From: Variovorax guangxiensis
GTDB lineage: Bacteria; Pseudomonadota; Gammaproteobacteria; Burkholderiales; Burkholderiaceae_C
NCBI RefSeq assembly: GCF_003952165.1
Contig: NZ_RXFT01000004.1
Span: 248,001 to 312,000, forward strand
DNA: 64,000 nucleotides
Direction: 5' to 3'
A program made the position numbers and the translations under genes. Positions 1 through 9,884 of the stretch are shown one piece after another; position 1 is the stretch's first letter; each line of letters starts with the position of its first letter. The notes under the pieces were generated by a model. The model worked only from the letters and a program-made list of their open reading frames with translations. It did not search any database and was not told where the DNA came from.

Positions 1-268
1 AAGGACCACCCGCGTGCGGGATGGCGGTCGAGAGTTCGGTGAAGCTGAAGATGAAGGTGGTGTACATGGTGGCCACCAGCACAGTGGCGACCAGGAAGCC
101 GAGCGTGCCGGCCGTGTTCCAGCCGTAGCTCCAACCAAAGTACTCACCGGATATGACGAGGCCCACCGCGATGCCCCAGAGCTGAACGGGGCCGAGCACT
201 TTCTTGAGATGGCCTGTGCCTGCGGGGGCAGGCGATGCGGCCGTGCCGGCGGCGGTGGTGGAGTTCAT
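1..268 (-). CDS. Ethanolamine permease, N-terminal part (runs off the left edge)
   Basis: This is the first 89 codons of an APC-superfamily amine permease. The ATG lies at 266-268 on the minus strand, and the gene continues past base 1. After a short Ala/Thr/Pro-rich leader comes the block HLKKVLGPVQLWGIAVG, followed by a glycine-rich membrane segment with EYFGWSYGW and a second hydrophobic segment ending in FTELSTAIPHAGGP. These blocks are typical of the ethanolamine permease (Eat) subgroup, which imports ethanolamine through the inner membrane as a carbon and nitrogen source. Ethanolamine breakdown yields acetaldehyde, so the acetaldehyde-type dehydrogenase at 5680 may be functionally related; that link is inference. 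The end of the gene and its downstream partners lie outside the window. Confidence 0.85.
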   Translation of the reverse strand, partial: MNSTTAAGTAASPAPAGTGHLKKVLGPVQLWGIAVGLVISGEYFGWSYGWNTAGTLGFLVATVLVATMYTTFIFSFTELSTAIPHAGGP

Positions 269-386
269 GCGACTTCCTCTCTTCGTGAATGTTGACAGTG
301 CACATTCGCCAAAGCAAGGGTTGTTCCACCGTGGGCCTGCATGGCCGCTGGCCATAATCGAGGTCTCTCAATCCTCGAGGTGTTCC

Positions 387-797
387 GTGAAGTCTCTTTT
401 CTGTGCCGCCCTGGTTTCCTTCGTTGCCATGCCCGCCGCGTTCGCGCAGTCCGCGCCCGTCACCACGCCAAGCGGCCTGGTCTACCAGTCGATCAAGGAA
501 GGCACCGGCGCATCGCCCGCGGCCACCGACGTGGTCAAGGTGCACTACCGCGGCACCTTCCCCGACAGCGGCAAGGAATTCGACAGCTCCTACAAGCGCG
601 GCGAGCCCACCGAGTTCCCGCTCAACGGCGTGATTCCGTGCTGGACCGAAGGCGTGCAGAAGATGAAGCCGGGCGGCAAGGCCAAGCTGACCTGCCCGCC
701 CTCGATCGCATACGGCTCGCGCGGCGCCGGCGGCGTGATCCCGCCGAACGCCACGCTCAACTTCGAAGTCGAGCTGATCTCCGTCTCGAAGCGCTGA
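387..797 (+). CDS. Secreted FKBP-type peptidyl-prolyl cis-trans isomerase
   Basis: This 136-residue protein should catalyse proline cis-trans isomerisation in the periplasm. A GTG at 387 is the best start: an AGG-rich ribosome site lies 7-12 bases upstream, and the first ~20 residues form a clean signal peptide ending in PAAFAQ. The FKBP fold follows, with VKVHYRGTFPDSGKEFDSS, a GVIPCWTEGVQKMKPGGKAKL core and the terminal IPPNATLNFEVELISV strand, all typical of FkpA/FklB C-terminal domains. It is a minimal single-domain FKBP without the N-terminal dimerisation domain of FkpA. The frame extends upstream to 204 but crosses the permease leader, so I rejected that longer form. It is monocistronic and convergent with opgD. 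Confidence 0.9.
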   Translation: MKSLFCAALVSFVAMPAAFAQSAPVTTPSGLVYQSIKEGTGASPAATDVVKVHYRGTFPDSGKEFDSSYKRGEPTEFPLNGVIPCWTEGVQKMKPGGKAKLTCPPSIAYGSRGAGGVIPPNATLNFEVELISVSKR

Positions 798-824
798 GGC
801 TTCGAGCCGCAGCGCTCGAAGAAA

Positions 825-2423
825 TCAACCTGGCTGGTACTGGTACAGCCAGGTCTCGGTGAGCGTCTGGTCGCCGTTCTTCAGGTACATGCGCATGTCG
901 ATCGGCTCGTTGCCCTCGGGCGTGAAGTCGAACTGCGCGCGCCAGTGGCCGGGCACGCCGTTGGGCACGGCCTCGGCGAAGACGTACGAGAACTTGCCGC
1001 GCGCGGCCGTCAGCACCACCTCCGGCTTCACGCCGAAGGGCACGGTCGTAAGCGGCTGGCCGATGAACTCCACCATGAACTTGCGCACGCCCTGCGGCCG
1101 CGGCTGCCCCGGCTGGCCGCCGCGGCCGATGCGCGTGGCCACGCAGCGCGCGAGCGGCGATGGAAAGGGCTCCTGGTCGGTCCAGTGCAGCCGGTATTGC
1201 AGGCTGTAGCTGGCGCCGGCCTTCGCGTCGGCCTTGGGCACCCAGAAGGCGACGATGTTGTCGTGGATCTCGTCGTCGGTCGGGATCTCGATGAGCTGCA
1301 CCGAACCTTCGCCCCAGTCGCCCAGCGGCTCGATCCACAGGCTCGGGCGCTTCTCGTAGTTCACGCCGTCCTGGTAGTGGTCGAAGGCGCGGTCGCGCTG
1401 CAGCAGGCCGAAGCCGCGCGGCTTCGTGTCGGCGAAAGCCGAGGCGCGCGTCTGCGAGGGGTTGTTGAGCGGGCGCCAGATGCGCTCGCCCGCGCCGTTC
1501 CAGATCGCGAGGCCGTCGGAGTCGTGCACCTCGGGGCGCCAGTCGATGGCGGTGGGCTTGATGGTCTCCGAGTACCAGTACATCGAGGTCAGCGGCACCA
1601 GTCCCAGGCGGGCCACGTCCTTGCGCACGAAGATGCGTGCGTCGATGTCCATGATGACGGCCTTCGTGCGCTGCATGACGAACTTGAACACGCCCGTCAC
1701 GCTCGGCCCTTCGAGCAGCGCGTAGACCGTCATCGACGTCGTGTTGTTCGCGGCCGGCGTCTCGAAGTAGAAGCGCGTGAAGTTCGGGAACTCCTCGGGC
1801 CGGTCGGGCACCGCCACGTCGAGCGCGATGCCTCGCGCCGACAGGCCGTACTGGTAGAGCTCGCCGATGGCGCGGAAGTAAGAGGCACCCAGGAAGGCGA
1901 CCCAGTCGTTCTTCTGCCAGTCGAGCTTGCCCTGGTCGCCCAGTCGGCTTTCCTGCAGGCGGAAGCCGGCGAAGCCCGCGCCCGGCGGAAGCGAGCGCGC
2001 GGGGCTGTCGGGCGGCATCGAGAAGTAGGAGGGGCTGTAGAGCACCTCGCGCGCGAAGGCGTCGCCGTCGGTGTTCTCCAGCACGTTCATGCGCACCGGC
2101 GTCTGGAAGAAGCGCCCGAGGTGGAAGAAGGTGACCGGGAACGCGCCCGGGCCGTCGCGGAAGAGTGCGTTGGCCGGGTCGAACTTGATCTTGCCGTGCG
2201 CGTCGTAGTCGATGCGGTCGAGCACCTCGGGTGCCAGCGGCGCCGGGGCGGCGTAGGGCTTGCCGGCCAGCGCCTTTGCCTGCGCAACCAGCGCGTCGAA
2301 GGAGAAGGGCGTGGGCTGGCTCAGTTGCAGGCCGTTGGCGGCGAGGGCCTCTTCGGGCAGTCCGAGGGCGGCGAGTGCGGCAGCGGCACCGCCGGCGGCA
2401 AGGAAGGATCGGCGATCAAGCAT
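825..2423 (-). CDS. opgD: Glucans biosynthesis protein D, Tat-exported
   Basis: This 532-residue protein belongs to the MdoG/OpgG family, which builds or modifies osmoregulated periplasmic glucans. The chosen ATG (2421-2423) gives a twin-arginine signal, DRRSFLAAGGAAAALAALG, as expected for OpgD rather than the Sec-dependent OpgG. Downstream blocks typical of the family include FHLGRFFQTPVRMNVL, the LTSMYWYSE motif, DWRPEVHDSDGL and FSYVFAEAVPNGVPGHWRA. The length matches the usual 530-550 residues. An open frame continues ~200 codons further upstream, but that part lies opposite the next gene and has no signal. No opgH/opgB partner is visible here, so this looks like a stand-alone gene. Confidence 0.92.
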   Translation of the reverse strand: MLDRRSFLAAGGAAAALAALGLPEEALAANGLQLSQPTPFSFDALVAQAKALAGKPYAAPAPLAPEVLDRIDYDAHGKIKFDPANALFRDGPGAFPVTFFHLGRFFQTPVRMNVLENTDGDAFAREVLYSPSYFSMPPDSPARSLPPGAGFAGFRLQESRLGDQGKLDWQKNDWVAFLGASYFRAIGELYQYGLSARGIALDVAVPDRPEEFPNFTRFYFETPAANNTTSMTVYALLEGPSVTGVFKFVMQRTKAVIMDIDARIFVRKDVARLGLVPLTSMYWYSETIKPTAIDWRPEVHDSDGLAIWNGAGERIWRPLNNPSQTRASAFADTKPRGFGLLQRDRAFDHYQDGVNYEKRPSLWIEPLGDWGEGSVQLIEIPTDDEIHDNIVAFWVPKADAKAGASYSLQYRLHWTDQEPFPSPLARCVATRIGRGGQPGQPRPQGVRKFMVEFIGQPLTTVPFGVKPEVVLTAARGKFSYVFAEAVPNGVPGHWRAQFDFTPEGNEPIDMRMYLKNGDQTLTETWLYQYQPG

Positions 2424-2617
2424 GTGGTTCTTGAGGGTTGCGAATCTCTTGGGGAGGAAAAAGGGAGAGGAAAGAAAGAAGGTCTGCTGCGGAAACGATA
2501 TGGCATTTTCCGCGACCGTAAACACCCTCGAAGCTTGGCGCTTTCCGTTCCCGGCCCGCGTCAGCCGATCCGCGCAGCGCGCGCCGGACAAAACCGGCAA
2601 TCCGCAAAATTGTGCGT

Positions 2618-3460
2618 TTATGTATCCGCGGCATCCGTCGCCTGCAGCGCGTAGAGCGCATAGAGCGGCACGCCCAGGAACAACATGACCATCGGTGCGA
2701 ACAGCGTGTAGGGCAGGCCGAAGCCTTCGAGCACCCGATAGGTGCCCTCGAGGCTCAGGCGCGGATGGGGCTGCGTCAGCTCGGCCGTGCGGCGGATACC
2801 CCACTTGAACTCGGCCCCGGTCACGCGAACCGACGGATGCTGCCTGCCGCGCCCCACCGCCAGCCAGCACATCGCGTCGAAGGCCAGCACCGAACCCGCC
2901 GGCGCGCGCTCGCCGAAGGTGGCGAGTACCGCCTCGACTTGCGCGGGCTCCAGGTACATCAGCACGCCCTCTGTGAAGAGAAACACCGGCTGCGCGCTGC
3001 GCTTGCGCGGCAGGCCCAGCTGCTCCCACCAGCCGGAGGTGGTGAGGTCGAGCTCGCGCAGGTCATGGCGCTCGCCGGGCTCGGGAAGCAGCTCGTGGCG
3101 CAGTTCGAGCACCTCGGGCAGGTCGGCATCGGTCATGCGCGACTTGCCGTCGTCCAGCCACTGGAAGTAGTGGCTGAGGCCGCAGCCCATGTTCACGATG
3201 CGCGCCCCGGGGTGCAGCTTGAGGAAGTCCTGCGCCAGGCTGCGGAAGCGCCGGGTGCGCGAGAGGATGCCGTAGATGGTGGCCCGGTCTTCCGGGAGCG
3301 GGTCGCCCTCGTCGCGGATCTGTTCGAGGATGCCTGCGGCGTAGGCATCGCGCACGGCCACCTGCGGGAACATCGTGTCACCCGAGGCGCGCGCGGCCAA
3401 GGGAATCCGCAAGGTGGAAGGAACGGCGGACAGGCGGCGGACGGATTTGCGGGTGGTCAT
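2618..3460 (-). CDS. Class I SAM-dependent methyltransferase, leucine carboxyl methyltransferase (PPM/TCMP) type
   Basis: This 280-residue cytosolic protein has the layout of the leucine-carboxyl-methyltransferase family (TcmP/Ppm1 type). An N-terminal helical cap contains RTRRFRSLAQDFLK. SAM motif I follows as ARIVNMGCGLSHYFQWL, then an acidic DADLPEV loop that would bind the ribose, and VFLFTEGVLMYLEP, the family's hallmark strand-helix. The start chosen (MTTRKSVRRL, ATG 3458-3460) gives a sensible basic N-terminus; an in-frame ATG 48 bases upstream is possible. The substrate is unknown; family members act on polyketide or small-molecule carboxyl groups. It is transcribed towards opgD with 194 bases between them, so it may stand alone. 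Confidence 0.8.
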   Translation of the reverse strand: MTTRKSVRRLSAVPSTLRIPLAARASGDTMFPQVAVRDAYAAGILEQIRDEGDPLPEDRATIYGILSRTRRFRSLAQDFLKLHPGARIVNMGCGLSHYFQWLDDGKSRMTDADLPEVLELRHELLPEPGERHDLRELDLTTSGWWEQLGLPRKRSAQPVFLFTEGVLMYLEPAQVEAVLATFGERAPAGSVLAFDAMCWLAVGRGRQHPSVRVTGAEFKWGIRRTAELTQPHPRLSLEGTYRVLEGFGLPYTLFAPMVMLFLGVPLYALYALQATDAADT

Positions 3461-3584
3461 GAATGCTGGAGCTGCGCTTCGCGCAAAGTCTGGCCGCTCC
3501 GGCACCACGGGGCAAGTCAGTCTTTGGTTGCGGTCGCCGGTGCGTGCCGGGCAGGAATGTGGCCCCGCGCGCGTACGTTCGACG

Positions 3585-5465
3585 TCAGTTCCCGGCGGGC
3601 TTGCCGCGCTGGCGCGCGAGATGCCGGTAGATCGTGCTGCGATGGATGCCCAGCCTGCGCGCGGCCTTCGCGACGTCGTGGTCGCAGGCCTTCAGTGCCT
3701 CGTCGAGGGCGTGGCGCGTCATGGCCTGCAGGGGCGCCGCCTGCGGTGTGGCCGGCGTCGGCGCGCGCTCGGCTGGAGGCGCGTGATTGCCGAGCAGATG
3801 CGCCGGAAGCATGGCCGCGGTCACCGCATCGCCCGCGTCGGCCAGCGCCACGATGGAGCGCAGCGTGCTGCGCAGTTCGCGCACGTTGCCCGGCCACCGG
3901 TATGCAGCAAGGGCTTCCAGCGCGTCGGCCTCCAGCTGCAGATGCTTCGCCGCGCCGCCCGCTTCGAGGAAAAGCCGCGAGATCAGCGCATGCCTGTCGT
4001 CGCGTTGCCTCAACGACGGCAGCGTGACGGTGAAGCCGGCCACCCGGTACATCAGGTCGGCGCGGAAGCGGCCGGCTTCCACCAGCGAGGGCAGGTGGCC
4101 GTGGGTGGCGCAGACCAGGTCGAAGTCCACCGGCACGCCCTGGCCGCCACCCAGCGGCGTGACCAGGCGTTCCTCCAGCACGCGCAGCAGCCGCGTCTGC
4201 AGAGCCAGCGGTATTTCCGCGATCTCGTCGAGGAACAGCACGCCGCCGTGGGCTTCGCGGATGCGGCCCGCCATGCCCTTGCGCTTCGCTCCGGTGAAGG
4301 CTCCCTGCTCGTAGCCGAAGAGCTCCGATTCGATCAGCGTCTCGGGCAGCGAGGCGCAGTCCACCGCGACGAAAGGCCCCGCGCTGCGACGGCTGGCGGC
4401 ATGCAGCCGGCGCGAGAACACCTCCTTGCCGCTGCCGGTCTCGCCGTTGACCAGCACGGAGACGCCTTCGTTGAGTACCCGCACCGCCTTGTGCAGCAGA
4501 GGCTGCACGTCGTCGGTTTCGGCCGCGCCCTGGGCATGCATGGCGCGGCGCTGGAGTGGACGAACGCTGCCCGGGTTGCTCGAGCGCTCCATCACCGTCG
4601 CGATCTGCCGCCCGCCCGGGAGCGTGAGCAGGCCACGCCGGTGCTCCATGCGCGGCCAGTTCGCGCCGAGGAAGTCTTCGGCCTCCAGGCCGAGCAGCTC
4701 TTTCCAGGAGCGGCCGAAGAGTTCGAGTGCGACGCGGTTGGCCGCGACGATGCGGCCGCCCTCGATCACCATCAGCCCTTCGCGCGCCGTGCCGATCAGC
4801 GCCGGCCGCGCATGGAAGCGCAGCACGTGGCCGCCTGCCTCGGCCAGCATCATGCGGTGCTCGACCTGCTGCGCCGCCATGCGCACCAGCCCCAGCGCGT
4901 GGGTGTTCACACGCACCGTCTCGCCCGAGATGTCGAGTGCGCCGGCCAGCTCGCCGCGCCCGGTGAAGATCGGCGCCGCCGCGCAGCCCAGTTCGCTGTT
5001 CTGTGCCAGGTAGTGCTCGCCGCCCAGCACCATCAGCGCTTCGCGCTCCGCCAGCGCGGTGCCGATGGCGTTGGTGCCCCGGTTGTGCTCCGACCATTCC
5101 ACGCCGGGCTGCAGCGCAATGCGCTGGGCCTTGGGCAGGAAGTCGGCGCTGCCGATCTCCTCGAGGATCAGCCCGCTGGCGTCCGACAGGATCACCACGC
5201 AGCCGTTGCCGACCGCGTGCTCGGCCAGACCGTCGAGCTCGGGCTGAGCGCAGTTCAGCAGGCGCATGGCCTGCTCGCGCCGCTCGCTCAGCAGGGCCAG
5301 AGCCATCGGCTCGGGGTCGACGGCATGGTGGTCGACCGGGCGGCTGCGCTGCCAGGAGCGCGAGATGTGAGGCGCGATCCACGGTGCCGGGTCGTGGCCC
5401 TGGCCGAAGAAGAGTTCCCGGGCCTGTGCCACTGCGATCGACGGCAACTGCGCTTGTGCACTCAT
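3585..5465 (-). CDS. Sigma-54-dependent transcriptional activator, AcoR-like (GAF-PAS-AAA-Fis)
   Basis: This 626-residue enhancer-binding protein should activate sigma-54 RNA polymerase at the divergent dehydrogenase promoter. An N-terminal sensory part of about 300 residues carries a GAF-like region (GNGCVVILSDASG and WSEHNRGTNAIGTAL) and a PAS-like segment. The central AAA+ domain has Walker A GETGSGKE, the sigma-54 contact loop GAFTGA, LFLDEIAEI as Walker B, and FRADLMYRV. The C-terminus is a Fis helix-turn-helix (KAARRLGIHRSTIYRHL). The architecture matches AcoR, the acetoin/ethanol catabolism regulator. ATG 5463-5465 was chosen because it starts just before the conserved QARELFFGQ region; the frame stays open upstream into the promoter region. 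The effector is probably an aldehyde or alcohol metabolite (inference). Confidence 0.9.
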   Translation of the reverse strand: MSAQAQLPSIAVAQARELFFGQGHDPAPWIAPHISRSWQRSRPVDHHAVDPEPMALALLSERREQAMRLLNCAQPELDGLAEHAVGNGCVVILSDASGLILEEIGSADFLPKAQRIALQPGVEWSEHNRGTNAIGTALAEREALMVLGGEHYLAQNSELGCAAAPIFTGRGELAGALDISGETVRVNTHALGLVRMAAQQVEHRMMLAEAGGHVLRFHARPALIGTAREGLMVIEGGRIVAANRVALELFGRSWKELLGLEAEDFLGANWPRMEHRRGLLTLPGGRQIATVMERSSNPGSVRPLQRRAMHAQGAAETDDVQPLLHKAVRVLNEGVSVLVNGETGSGKEVFSRRLHAASRRSAGPFVAVDCASLPETLIESELFGYEQGAFTGAKRKGMAGRIREAHGGVLFLDEIAEIPLALQTRLLRVLEERLVTPLGGGQGVPVDFDLVCATHGHLPSLVEAGRFRADLMYRVAGFTVTLPSLRQRDDRHALISRLFLEAGGAAKHLQLEADALEALAAYRWPGNVRELRSTLRSIVALADAGDAVTAAMLPAHLLGNHAPPAERAPTPATPQAAPLQAMTRHALDEALKACDHDVAKAARRLGIHRSTIYRHLARQRGKPAGN

Positions 5466-5492
5466 GCGTGTCTCCGATGGGGTTTCGCCTTG

Positions 5493-5532
5493 TGCGACAT
5501 CGTAGTCGCCATGTTCGCCGGAACATGTCGCA
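5493..5532. promoter_or_regulatory. Candidate upstream activator sites for the sigma-54 regulator
   Basis: Two nested inverted repeats lie between the divergent regulator and dehydrogenase. The outer pair is TGCGACAT (5493-5500) and ATGTCGCA (5525-5532), perfect over 8 bp. The inner pair is ATGTTC-GCCG-GAACAT (5511-5526), perfect over 6 bp. They sit 80-115 bases upstream of the -24/-12 element, the usual place for enhancer sites of AcoR-class activators. Binding by the neighbouring regulator is inferred. Confidence 0.6.
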
Positions 5533-5604
5533 GATTGCGAATGAAAACCCGCTGACGCGCGCATCTGCACGGCGGAAGTACTCAGGGATTGTCCCGATCC
5601 GGCC

Positions 5605-5620
5605 GGGTACGAGGCTTGCG
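5605..5620 (+). promoter_or_regulatory. Sigma-54 (-24/-12) promoter of the aldehyde dehydrogenase operon
   Basis: The sequence GGGTACG-AGGC-TTGCG matches the sigma-54 consensus TGGCACG-N4-TTGCW. The invariant GG is at 5606-5607 and the GC at 5618-5619, exactly ten bases apart. Transcription would start near 5631, giving a leader of about 50 bases before the ATG at 5680. A GAFTGA-type activator encoded divergently fits this promoter class. Confidence 0.8.
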
Positions 5621-5679
5621 CTCCAGCGTGCGGCCGCCGCATGTCGCGGCGCCATCACCCTGCACATGGAGACAACGTC

Positions 5680-7199
<1,520 letters not shown>

Positions 7200-7200
<1 letters not shown>

Positions 7201-7583
7201 TGAGAGGCAATGGCGAAGTCCTGCGCGTCACCGCGACCGATGCCGCGCTCGCGCTGATCGACAGGCTCGCCGCCAGGCACGGCCCGCTGATGTTCCATCA
7301 GTCGGGCGGCTGCTGCGACGGCAGCGCGCCCATGTGCTACGCCCGCGGCGAGTTCATCGTGGGCGACTACGACAGGCTGCTCGGGCACATCGGCGGCATG
7401 CCGTTCTACATCAGCGGGCCGCAGTTCGAGTACTGGCAGCACACGCAGTTGATCATCGACGTAGTCCCGGGGCGAGGCGGGATGTTCTCGCTGGAGGGGC
7501 CGGAGGGCGTGCGCTTCCTGACGCGCTCGCGGCTATTCACGGACGAGGAGTGGGCGGTGCTGGAGGCCGGGGAATTGCGGTAG
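7200..7583 (+). CDS. DUF779 domain protein coupled to aldehyde dehydrogenase
   Basis: This 127-residue protein of unknown function shows the DUF779 signature: HQSGGCCDGSAPMCYA near the N-terminus, then GMPFYISGPQFEYWQHTQLIIDVV, and an acidic C-terminal FLTRSRLFTDEEW. Its ATG overlaps the TAA of the upstream dehydrogenase by one base, so the two are translationally coupled. DUF779 genes are commonly found beside AldB-type dehydrogenases, which suggests an accessory role to that enzyme. The three clustered cysteines could bind a metal or sense redox state (inference). It is convergent with the next gene, with only 29 bases between the stops. Confidence 0.88.
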
Positions 7584-7612
7584 GACAGGAAGAGCAGGGG
7601 ACGGACTGAGCC

Positions 7613-8827
7613 TCAGGCGGGAGACTCTTCCTCTGCTCGCTCCTCGTCACGCCAGCTTTGCGGATCGGGCGTCCACTGGGCGTCCGGTTCTCGTTCCATC
7701 AGGATGCAGGCATAGGCGCCGAGGTCCATGTCGTAGACCTCTCTCGCGGCTTCAGCGCCACCGTCCTCCCGTTTCGCGCTCGATGCGAAGCGGGTGAAGA
7801 GTTCCCAGTTCTGCCCCATCTGTTCCACGAGGATGCGCGCGAGTTCATAGGAGAGCTGGTTGCCTTCATCCGTCCTGAAGAAGGAAGCGCCGGACCAGAA
7901 TTCCTGGATTCTCGCTTCGTCCCAGAACTTCAAATGGCTGCGCCGCAGTTGTTCACGCTCGCCGAGCGGCAAGACTCCCGCACCCGCGAGCTTTCTTTCG
8001 GTGTTCACGGCCAGCCCTTCGTCCAGCCACCTCGGCAGCTTCAGGTGCGATAGGGCGCTGTGGGTCATCTCGTGGGCGATGACTGGCTCGATGGCTGCAA
8101 GGTCGGCACGCTTGACGAGAAAGTGCGGGCAGCCCGCGTCGATGAACATGCCTCCGCTGAAGGCGAATTCGCCGCTGTCGGGGTAGTAGCCGGAGACGTA
8201 GTCGTAGTAGGCATCGTCGTCGTCCATCACGACCAGGATGCTTTTGCCGTGTTCTTCAAAGTGCGCGATGTCGGCCAGCAAACGCTGTATGCGCGTGCGC
8301 GTCGTCGCAACATAGGCGGACGTCGCAACGGCGACCACATCTTCCAGCGACGATAGAACGAAGGCCTTGTCCGATTCATGGAGATGAAAGTGCGGGCCGA
8401 GCGCATCCCTGAGATGGAGCAGCCAAGCGCGTTGCGCCAGCAACTTGCCCTTGTACCGTAGGCCGAGATCATCAATTGCGCCGGTCCAGGCGTCGACCGC
8501 CTTCCAGTCGAGCAAAGGAAGCCCGTTACAGAGCGTCGTGTGCTCGGGCAGGGAAAACGCCGGGCCATCGTCCAGTGCGATGCGCTCCGGCGCAGGGGTG
8601 GTGGTGAAGCCCTCGGGCCGTGTCTTGGCCCTTGATGGACGAAGCTGCCTGGGCAGGTGGGTCCACGCGAAGAATGCGCCCACGAATGGAAGGATCCAGA
8701 CAGCCACGAGCAGCATGTTCTTTCGCAGCGGAACATCTTCGATCGCGCGAATGCGCCGCACCATGTAAACGTTGATTGCGAGCAGGAGGGTGCACGCGCC
8801 GAGCAGAAGGAATGTAGACATCGTCAT
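7613..8827 (-). CDS. Membrane-anchored putative zinc metallopeptidase (HExxH)
   Basis: This 404-residue protein is not one I can name. It starts with two hydrophobic segments (about residues 5-21 and 37-55), placing the remainder at the inner membrane. Around residue 249 it carries IAHEMTHSALSHL, a HExxH zincin motif, followed 14 residues later by WLDEG, which can supply the third zinc-ligand glutamate of gluzincins. The acidic DDDDAYYDY stretch before the active site is unusual. The ATG at 8825-8827 overlaps the stop of the LysR gene as ATGA, so the two are read as a coupled pair; a second ATG two codons later is also possible. Substrate and role are unknown. Confidence 0.72.
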   Translation of the reverse strand: MTMSTFLLLGACTLLLAINVYMVRRIRAIEDVPLRKNMLLVAVWILPFVGAFFAWTHLPRQLRPSRAKTRPEGFTTTPAPERIALDDGPAFSLPEHTTLCNGLPLLDWKAVDAWTGAIDDLGLRYKGKLLAQRAWLLHLRDALGPHFHLHESDKAFVLSSLEDVVAVATSAYVATTRTRIQRLLADIAHFEEHGKSILVVMDDDDAYYDYVSGYYPDSGEFAFSGGMFIDAGCPHFLVKRADLAAIEPVIAHEMTHSALSHLKLPRWLDEGLAVNTERKLAGAGVLPLGEREQLRRSHLKFWDEARIQEFWSGASFFRTDEGNQLSYELARILVEQMGQNWELFTRFASSAKREDGGAEAAREVYDMDLGAYACILMEREPDAQWTPDPQSWRDEERAEEESPA

Positions 8828-9744
8828 GTGCTGGCCTGTTTCAGAAGCTGCCCGACCAGCAAGCGGGTCGCGGGGGAGAGTTCGGCACCCGTCTTCGTCG
8901 CCATCAGCAGCCGCCGCGTGGCCCACGCATCGCTGAGCCGCACGACCTTCAGGTCGAGCGCCTCCACCTGCGCCTTGCACGCGGCCAGCGGCACCACGCC
9001 GATGCCGAGGTTGGCCGCGATCATGTGGCACATCGCATCGAAGCTGCGCACCTGAACGCGCAGGCGCATCGGGATGCCGGCCTGTTCGGCCGCGCGCGAG
9101 GTGAGTTCGAGCAGCGAACTGCTGCGATTCAGGCCGACGAACTCATGCGCGAGGCAGGCCTTGAAGCTGGTCTGCTTCACGCGGCTGCGTGCCAGCGGAT
9201 GTTGCCTGGCGCACAGCACCACGAGCTCGTCGGTCTGGAAGGGCTGCACGTCGAGGCCGTAGGCAGGGGTGTTCTCGGCGAAGACGCCGACGTCGGCCAG
9301 GCCGTCGACGAGTGCGCGCACGATGTCGCCGCTCAGTTGCTCCTCGACTTCGACGCGGATATCCGGATGCTGCGCCAGGAAGGTCGCTAGCGTGGTGGGC
9401 AGGAACTCCGTCAGTGCCGACATGTTGGCCCACAGCCGCACATGGCCGCGCACGCCGCTCGAATAGTCGCCGAGCTCGCTGCTGAACTGCTCGAAGCCCT
9501 GGAAGAGGCGCATCGCATGCTGCATCGCCACATGGCCCGCGGGCGTGAGCGCAATGCCCTGCGAGCTGCGTTCGAGCAGCTTCGATCCCGTTGCGGCCTC
9601 GAAGTCGGAGAGCCGCCTGCTCGCTGCGGAGAGCGCGAGGTGGCATGCCTCCGCGCCCTTGGTGATGCTGCCCGACTGGGCGACAGCGCAGAACAGGCGC
9701 AGCGTCACGAAATCGACACGAGCGGGGTTGATCGGGTTGGCCAT
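8824..9744 (-). CDS. LysR-family transcriptional regulator
   Basis: This 306-residue regulator has an N-terminal winged helix-turn-helix (VDFVTLRLFCAVAQSGSIT to ERSSQGIALTPAGH, residues 10-70) and a LysR substrate-binding domain (GHVRLWANMSALTEFLP onward). The length is typical. It is divergent from the PspA-like operon, with 140 bases between the start codons. Its stop overlaps the start of the zincin gene, so it is unusual in being co-translated with a membrane peptidase. It could regulate either neighbour; the GACAT-GTT-ATGTC repeat in the shared intergenic region is a possible site. The effector is unknown. Confidence 0.88.
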   Translation of the reverse strand: MANPINPARVDFVTLRLFCAVAQSGSITKGAEACHLALSAASRRLSDFEAATGSKLLERSSQGIALTPAGHVAMQHAMRLFQGFEQFSSELGDYSSGVRGHVRLWANMSALTEFLPTTLATFLAQHPDIRVEVEEQLSGDIVRALVDGLADVGVFAENTPAYGLDVQPFQTDELVVLCARQHPLARSRVKQTSFKACLAHEFVGLNRSSSLLELTSRAAEQAGIPMRLRVQVRSFDAMCHMIAANLGIGVVPLAACKAQVEALDLKVVRLSDAWATRRLLMATKTGAELSPATRLLVGQLLKQAST

Positions 9745-9803
9745 CGGCGAATTCTAGGTAGCGCGCCAGTGCCGAAAGTCATGGACCCGGCGAAAGAAAT
9801 TTT

Positions 9804-9832
9804 TTGACATGTTATGTCCGCGCACCTATAGT
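9804..9832 (+). promoter_or_regulatory. Strong sigma-70 promoter of the PspA/flotillin operon
   Basis: TTGACA (9804-9809) and TATAGT (9827-9832) are separated by exactly 17 bases. The -35 hexamer is consensus and the -10 differs at one position. Transcription would begin near 9839, about 45 bases before the first ATG at 9885. This is a housekeeping-type promoter, unlike the sigma-54 promoter of classical enterobacterial pspA. Confidence 0.8.
9806..9818. promoter_or_regulatory. Inverted repeat overlapping the -35 element
   Basis: GACAT-GTT-ATGTC is a perfect 5-bp inverted repeat that overlaps the end of the -35 hexamer and the start of the spacer. A protein bound here would block polymerase, so it is a candidate repressor operator for the downstream operon. 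The divergent LysR protein is one candidate binder, but its family usually binds upstream of -35. Confidence 0.45.
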
Positions 9833-9884
9833 GAATCCATCGAAGCACCGCTCGCTTCCAACGGTATTCACCACAAGGAGAGGT

